Origin: Natronomonas sp.
GTDB lineage: Archaea; Halobacteriota; Halobacteria; Halobacteriales; Haloarculaceae
Length of the DNA: 9,194 nt
Direction: 5' to 3'
Assembly (NCBI GenBank): GCA_007121575.1
Contig: SKKJ01000289.1
Coordinates: 1 to 9,194, forward strand
Within the stretch, counting starts at the first letter, position 1, and every line of letters starts with the position of its first letter. Below are positions 5,878-9,194 of the stretch, piece by piece. The position numbers and the translations under genes are program-made. The notes beneath the pieces are model-generated. The model did no database searches and was not told where the DNA came from. It saw only the letters and a list, made by a program, of their open reading frames with translations.

Positions 5878-7371
5878 ATGTCGGATGGGGACGACGGCGG
5901 CCACAACGGAAACGGCGACACGAACGCGGGCGACGTTGTCCGCCGAGACCGGTTCAGCGGCGGACCCGCTCGCGGGTTTCTCTCGAGCCTCGCGGCTGAC
6001 GAACGGATCTTCGAAGCCGACATCGCCGTCGATCGCGCCCACGTCGTGATGCTCGACGAACAGGGGATCATCGGCTCCGATGATGCCTCAGCGATCCTGA
6101 ATGCGCTTGGCGAGATCGAGGCAGCGGGACACGAGGCGCTCCCTGACGGCGAGGACGTTCATGCGGCCATCGAAACCGCGGTGATCGACCGTATCGGCGA
6201 ACGCGGCGGCCGAATGCATACCGCTCGATCGCGAAACGACGAAGTCGCCGCGTGCATCCGATACCGCTTGCGTGCGGACATCCTCGATGTGCTCGAAGCG
6301 ACGGTCGAAGCCCGCCGTGTCCTCATCGACGTCGCCTCCGAACACACAGAGACGGTCATGCCGGGCTTTACGCACCTGCAACCGGCTCAGCCAACGACGG
6401 TCGCACATTATCTGTCTTCGTATGCATCGTCACTTGCCCGCGACACCGGACGGTTGCTCGATGCGTTTGAACGTGTCAACCAGTCTCCGCTCGGTGCGGC
6501 GGCCTTCGCGGGAACGCCGTTCGACATCGACCGAGAACGAACGGCGTCTCTCTTGGGGTTCGGCGGGCTCGTCGAGAACTCGATGGATGCGGCTTCGGCA
6601 CGCGATTTCCTCTTTGAGACGACTGCTGCTGTCGCCGCGCTCTCGACGACGCTGTCTGGCTTGGCGGAAGATCTCGTCGTCTACTCGAACGCTGGATACG
6701 TCGAACTCGCCGACGCGTACGCCTCGACGTCTTCGATCATGCCGCAGAAGAAGAATCCGGATACGATGGAGCTCGTTCGCGCGAGCGCGGGCGATGCGGC
6801 CGCCGGGTTGAACGCCCTGCTGTCGATCCTGAAAGGGCTTCCTCGTGCGTACAATCGCGATCTTCAGCGCGCGCATCCACACGCGTTCGATGCGATCGAC
6901 GCAGTGGCTGAAGCCACGAACGTCGCGGCTGGTGCCGTCGCAACGGCTGAGTGGAGAGCTGAAGCGCTCGAAGACGCCGCGGGAGAGGGATTCTCGACGG
7001 CAACCGGTGTCGCGGATTTACTCGCCATGTCGGGAGTTCCGTTCCGAACAGCGCACGAGGTCGTTGCAACTGCGGCCGAGCGGGCTGACGGATCGGTACT
7101 CTATGACGATCTCGATGCGGCAGCCATCGACGTGCTTGGCGACGGCCTTGACGCATACGTGGCTCAAGAGGAGATACGCGCCGCGCTCGATCCGATAGCA
7201 AGCGCTCGCTCGCGTGGTTCCGTCGGTGGCCCTGCACCGGATGCGGTCGAGACGACGCTCTCGAATCTCCGGAGCACGCTTGTGGCCGACCGTGAGGCGA
7301 TCGAAGCGTATGAACACGGGATTTCGGACGCTGCCCGTTCGCTCGAGACGGAGGTGGACCGTCGTGTCTGA
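5878..7371 (+). CDS. argH: Argininosuccinate lyase
   Basis: This 497-residue enzyme of the fumarase/aspartase superfamily splits argininosuccinate into arginine and fumarate, the last step of arginine synthesis. Diagnostic elements are GGRMHTARSRNDE (substrate binding), MPGFTHLQPAQP with Thr165-His166 (general acid region) and the flexible catalytic loop SSIMPQKKN at residues 285-293, whose Ser is the general base in the family. The all-helical central and C-terminal domains are full length. The N-terminus has about 20 extra acidic, Gly/Asn-rich residues (MSDGDDGGHNGNGD) before the conserved RRDRFSGGPA stretch, a common haloarchaeal feature. The ATG at 5878 has an SD site 7 nt upstream. Upstream in-frame codons inside argG are noise. 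A 163-nt AT-rich gap follows. Confidence 0.96.
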   Translation: MSDGDDGGHNGNGDTNAGDVVRRDRFSGGPARGFLSSLAADERIFEADIAVDRAHVVMLDEQGIIGSDDASAILNALGEIEAAGHEALPDGEDVHAAIETAVIDRIGERGGRMHTARSRNDEVAACIRYRLRADILDVLEATVEARRVLIDVASEHTETVMPGFTHLQPAQPTTVAHYLSSYASSLARDTGRLLDAFERVNQSPLGAAAFAGTPFDIDRERTASLLGFGGLVENSMDAASARDFLFETTAAVAALSTTLSGLAEDLVVYSNAGYVELADAYASTSSIMPQKKNPDTMELVRASAGDAAAGLNALLSILKGLPRAYNRDLQRAHPHAFDAIDAVAEATNVAAGAVATAEWRAEALEDAAGEGFSTATGVADLLAMSGVPFRTAHEVVATAAERADGSVLYDDLDAAAIDVLGDGLDAYVAQEEIRAALDPIASARSRGSVGGPAPDAVETTLSNLRSTLVADREAIEAYEHGISDAARSLETEVDRRV

Positions 7372-7534
7372 TCGACGAACGTCGTTCCCAAAACAAAATA
7401 TCATATATTGAACATACTGTTGGGATTATTCGTCTAATTAGCCCTCTGTCGCTATTAGAGGTCACTCTCTGTTATTATCTTCATTTGATAAGTTCGAAGC
7501 TTTTAAGTGGGTCGGATACCGAGTGTTCGGTACG
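7372..7534 (+). promoter_or_regulatory. AT-rich lysW promoter region with several inverted repeats
   Basis: This is the most A/T-rich stretch of the window. It holds AATAT/ATATT (7397-7401 with 7405-7409), CCTCT/AGAGG (7443-7447 with 7457-7461) and TTATC/GATAA (7475-7479 with 7487-7491). The last ends 9 nt before the TTTTAAG box at 7501-7507, where an upstream regulator would bind. TTTTAAG is 28-34 nt before the lysW ATG at 7535, predicting a transcript with almost no leader. I see no gene in this gap. Confidence 0.5.
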
Positions 7535-7717
7535 ATGGCAGACGAAACTATCACCGCAGAAGATCCAATCACCGGCGATGAGATCGAGATCCCCGCAGAC
7601 GTAGAGGTCGGCGAAATCATCGACAGTCCCATCACCGGGGCAGAACTCGAGGTCGTTTCGGTCGATCCGGTCGTCCTCGAAGAAGCCCCCGAACTCGAAG
7701 AGGACTGGGGGGAGTAA
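7535..7717 (+). CDS. lysW: LysW/ArgW amino-group carrier protein lacking zinc-ribbon cysteines
   Basis: This 60-residue acidic protein ends in EEDWGE, the tail whose terminal Glu gamma-carboxyl carries the substrate amino group in LysW-dependent lysine/arginine synthesis. The body aligns with the two half-ribbons of LysW: DPITGDEIEI (10-19) and SPITGAELEV (31-40) stand where T. thermophilus LysW has CPECGAELRL and CEDCGAELEV. All four zinc-ligand cysteines are replaced, by Asp10, Thr13, Ser31 and Thr34, and the whole protein has no Cys. Folding must therefore be kept without zinc, perhaps by high salt and acidic surface packing. In haloarchaea the carrier is used for arginine (lysine comes from the diaminopimelate route). 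I chose ATG 7535; a GTG at 7523 would add four residues but sits too close to the TATA box. argX lies downstream. Confidence 0.88.
   Translation: MADETITAEDPITGDEIEIPADVEVGEIIDSPITGAELEVVSVDPVVLEEAPELEEDWGE
7711..7714 (+). promoter_or_regulatory. Shine-Dalgarno-like GGAG before the 28-codon mini-ORF
   Basis: GGAG-TAA-GGCG-ATG at 7711-7724 copies the spacing of GGAG-TAA-ACCG-ATG at the argG/argH junction (5867-5880). The match favours real translation of the frame starting at 7722. Confidence 0.35.
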
Positions 7718-7721
7718 GGCG

Positions 7722-7808
7722 ATGGACGTCGGCACGGCTCGCCGCGTGAACACCGGATGCTCGCTGCTGATTCGAGCTCGTGGGCCCGCTTACGGAGGCG
7801 CCCAATGA
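7722..7808 (+). CDS. Possible 28-residue mini-ORF between lysW and argX
   Basis: The frame runs from ATG 7722, 4 nt after the lysW stop, to TGA 7806-7808, which overlaps the argX ATG (7805-7807) as ATGA. It fills the whole lysW-argX gap. The peptide begins MDVGTARRVNTGCSLLIRAR and ends in a Gly/Ala-rich tail; four residues are Arg, and no domain is recognisable. An SD-like GGAG lies 7 nt upstream. The exact fit at both ends suggests a coupling peptide that hands ribosomes from lysW to argX, or a decayed or new small gene. argX also has its own SD within this frame. Chance cannot be excluded for 28 codons. Confidence 0.35.
   Translation: MDVGTARRVNTGCSLLIRARGPAYGGAQ
7794..7798 (+). promoter_or_regulatory. 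Shine-Dalgarno site for argX
   Basis: GGAGG lies 6 nt before the ATG at 7805. It decides between that start and the in-frame ATG at 7757, which has no such site. Confidence 0.7.
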
Positions 7809-8668
7809 ACGTCGGAGTACTCTATTCGCGTATCCGCCGCGACGAGAAGTTGCTGTTGAGCGAACTCCGCGATCGTGGCCACGAGGTCACGAAGATCGAC
7901 GTTCGAAAAGAACGGTTCGGCATTCACGAACCACCCGCGGCGTTCGATGGCGTCGACATCGTCGTCGACCGCTGTCTCGCAACCAGTCGTTCGCGGTACG
8001 TCACCCGCTTCGTCGATGCGTATGACATCCCGGTGGTCAACGAGCCGGAAACCGCGGCGATCTGTGCCGATAAAGCGCGAAACAGTCTCGCGCTCGCCGA
8101 AGCCGACGTTCCGACTCCGGCGACCGAGATCACCTTCACGAAAGAGGCCGCGCTCGAGTCGATCGAATCGTTCGGCTATCCGTGTGTGCTGAAACCCGTC
8201 ATCGGATCGTGGGGCCGGTTGATGGCGAAAATCGATTCGAAAGACGCCGCTGAAGCGATCTTAGAGCACAAAGAGACGCTCGGTCATTACGAACACAAGG
8301 TGTTTTACATCCAAGAGTTCGTCGAGAAACCGGGCCGCGACATCCGCGTCGTCGCGACCGATGGCGAACCGGTTGCCGCGATGGCCCGTACCTCGGATCA
8401 CTGGCTGACGAACGCCGCACGTGGGGCGAAAACCGAGGCAATCGATGTCTCCGATGAGATGGCGGATCTCGTCAAGCGTGCCTCCGACGCGGTCGGCGGC
8501 GGATTGCTCGGGATCGACCTCATGGAAACCGGCGATTCATACACCGTTCACGAGGTCAACCACACCGTCGAATTCAAAGCGCTCAACGAGGTTTCCGACG
8601 TCGACGTGCCGGCGGCGGTCGTCGACTGGCTCGAAACGCGGGCGCGAAACGTCGAGGTGACCGCATGA
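7805..8668 (+). CDS. argX: Glutamate-[LysW] ligase ArgX (LysX/RimK-type ATP-grasp)
   Basis: This 287-residue ATP-grasp enzyme would join the alpha-amino group of glutamate to the C-terminal Glu of LysW, committing and protecting it for ornithine synthesis. The N-terminus MNVGVLYSRIRRDEKLLL is typical of LysX/ArgX. The ATP-grasp core shows CVLKPVIGSWGRLM with Lys130, VFYIQEFVEKPGRDIRVVA and the metal-binding E-x-N in HEVNHTVEFK (Glu250, Asn252). Length is normal. The in-frame extension to 7757 is basic and serine-rich and is rejected in favour of the SD-preceded ATG. It follows lysW, and its stop overlaps the argC ATG (ATGA). Sequence alone does not fully separate glutamate-specific ArgX from aminoadipate-specific LysX; linkage to argG and argH points to arginine. 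Confidence 0.93.
   Translation: MNVGVLYSRIRRDEKLLLSELRDRGHEVTKIDVRKERFGIHEPPAAFDGVDIVVDRCLATSRSRYVTRFVDAYDIPVVNEPETAAICADKARNSLALAEADVPTPATEITFTKEAALESIESFGYPCVLKPVIGSWGRLMAKIDSKDAAEAILEHKETLGHYEHKVFYIQEFVEKPGRDIRVVATDGEPVAAMARTSDHWLTNAARGAKTEAIDVSDEMADLVKRASDAVGGGLLGIDLMETGDSYTVHEVNHTVEFKALNEVSDVDVPAAVVDWLETRARNVEVTA
8654..8660 (+). promoter_or_regulatory. Shine-Dalgarno site for argC
   Basis: GAGGTGA matches the complement of the archaeal 16S rRNA tail. It lies inside the end of argX, 4 nt before the argC ATG at 8665. Confidence 0.6.
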
Positions 8669-9194
8669 GCGAGACGCACACCGCGAGCGTCGTCGGCGGA
8701 AGCGGCTTTACCGGTGGCGAACTGCTACGACTCCTCTCGGGACATCCGAACTTCGAAATCGCCCAAGCGACGAGTCGAAGCTACGAGAACAAGACGATCG
8801 GATCCGTCCATCCGAACCTTCGGGGCGAGGACCTTCGGTTTTCCTCGCCCGAGGATCTCGAATCGGTCGATGTCCTCTTCGCGTGTACGCCCCACGGCGT
8901 CACGATGGAACACATCGATTCGTTTCGGGACGCGGCCGACACGGTCGTCGATCTGAGCGCGGACTTCAGACTCGACACCGAAGAAGAGTACGACGAGTGG
9001 TACGACGGCCACGACCGACCCGAACTGCTCTCTGAGTCCGAGTACGCTCTGCCGGAACTCAACCGTGAGAACCTGCCCGGCGCGAAACTCATCGCTTCCG
9101 GTGGCTGCAATGCGACCGCGGCGATTCTCGGACTCAAGCCGCTGTTCGACAGCGAGATCCTCACCGGCGATGAACGCGTTGTCGTCGACGTGAA
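8665..9194 (+). CDS. argC: LysW-glutamyl-phosphate reductase ArgC (partial, cut by the window edge)
   Basis: The first 176 codons are present with no stop; the remainder (the family is about 340-350 residues) lies beyond the right edge. The enzyme reduces the acyl phosphate of LysW-bound glutamate to the semialdehyde with NADPH. The Rossmann motif VVGGSGFTGGELLRLL (9-24) binds the cofactor. FACTPHG (72-78) and DLSADFRL (96-103) are ArgC landmarks. SGGCNATAA holds the catalytic Cys148. GGCNA in place of the bacterial GPGCYPT is the form I associate with archaeal LysY/ArgC enzymes acting on LysW substrates. The ATG overlaps the argX stop by ATGA, and the next genes are expected to be the kinase, aminotransferase and hydrolase. 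Confidence 0.93.
   Translation, partial: MSETHTASVVGGSGFTGGELLRLLSGHPNFEIAQATSRSYENKTIGSVHPNLRGEDLRFSSPEDLESVDVLFACTPHGVTMEHIDSFRDAADTVVDLSADFRLDTEEEYDEWYDGHDRPELLSESEYALPELNRENLPGAKLIASGGCNATAAILGLKPLFDSEILTGDERVVVDV

Noticed and set aside
5160..6071. Antisense open frame of 303 codons across argG/argH
   Set aside because: It opposes two well-identified genes and its product has no recognisable motif. Such frames arise from the codon bias of acidic haloarchaeal genes.
7373..7387. Short hairpins after the argH stop (CGAC/GTCG or GAAC/GTTC)
   Set aside because: The stems are 4 bp, mutually exclusive and not followed by a T tract. No terminator can be supported.
7535..8668. Reading lysW-argX as a lysine pathway
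   Set aside because: Haloarchaea are known to make lysine by the diaminopimelate route, and the genes sit directly after argG and argH, so arginine is the better call.

Overview
This window looks like a chromosomal segment of a halophilic archaeon (class Halobacteria). The predicted proteins are strongly acidic (runs of Asp/Glu, few Lys). Several genes have a TTTATA-like box 25-35 nt before an ATG with little or no leader, the leaderless layout usual in haloarchaea. The order argG-argH-lysW-argX-argC is the LysW-dependent arginine cluster of that group. I cannot name the genus. I see no rRNA, tRNA, CRISPR array, insertion sequence or integrase.

Layout. (1) 61-561: a conserved-looking acidic protein of unknown function. 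(2) 627-1943: a PurD-like ATP-grasp protein, probably not the housekeeping GAR synthetase. (3) 2007-2918: a ketopantoate reductase for CoA synthesis. (4) On the minus strand, converging on panE, a two-gene unit: a 59-residue two-helix membrane protein (3601 down to 3422), then 3 nt later a 2H phosphoesterase / 2'-5' RNA ligase-like protein (3418 down to 2930). (5) 3729-4412, plus strand, divergent from that pair: an exported protein with an N-terminal signal peptide and a C-terminal anchor. (6) 4413-4676: a 264-nt regulatory-looking gap that holds a 30-codon arginine-rich mini-ORF with its own TATA-like box, two RNA hairpins, and then a second TATA box and palindrome before argG. (7) 4677-7371: argG and argH, 4 nt apart. 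(8) 7372-7534: an AT-rich promoter region. (9) 7535 to the right edge: lysW, an unannotated 28-codon mini-ORF, argX and the first part of argC, linked by Shine-Dalgarno (SD) sequences and ATGA overlaps.

How the genes work together. By known biochemistry, ArgX attaches glutamate to the C-terminal Glu of the carrier protein LysW. A kinase (expected downstream), ArgC, an aminotransferase and a hydrolase then turn the bound glutamate into ornithine. After carbamoylation, ArgG and ArgH convert citrulline to arginine. The window therefore holds the carrier, the ligase, the reductase and the last two steps.

Most worth a second look: the arginine-rich mini-ORF and fold before argG; a LysW in which all four zinc-binding cysteines are replaced (Asp10, Thr13, Ser31, Thr34) while the EDWGE tail is intact; and the mini-ORF inserted exactly between lysW and argX. 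All base counts and folds were done by eye; no database search was run.
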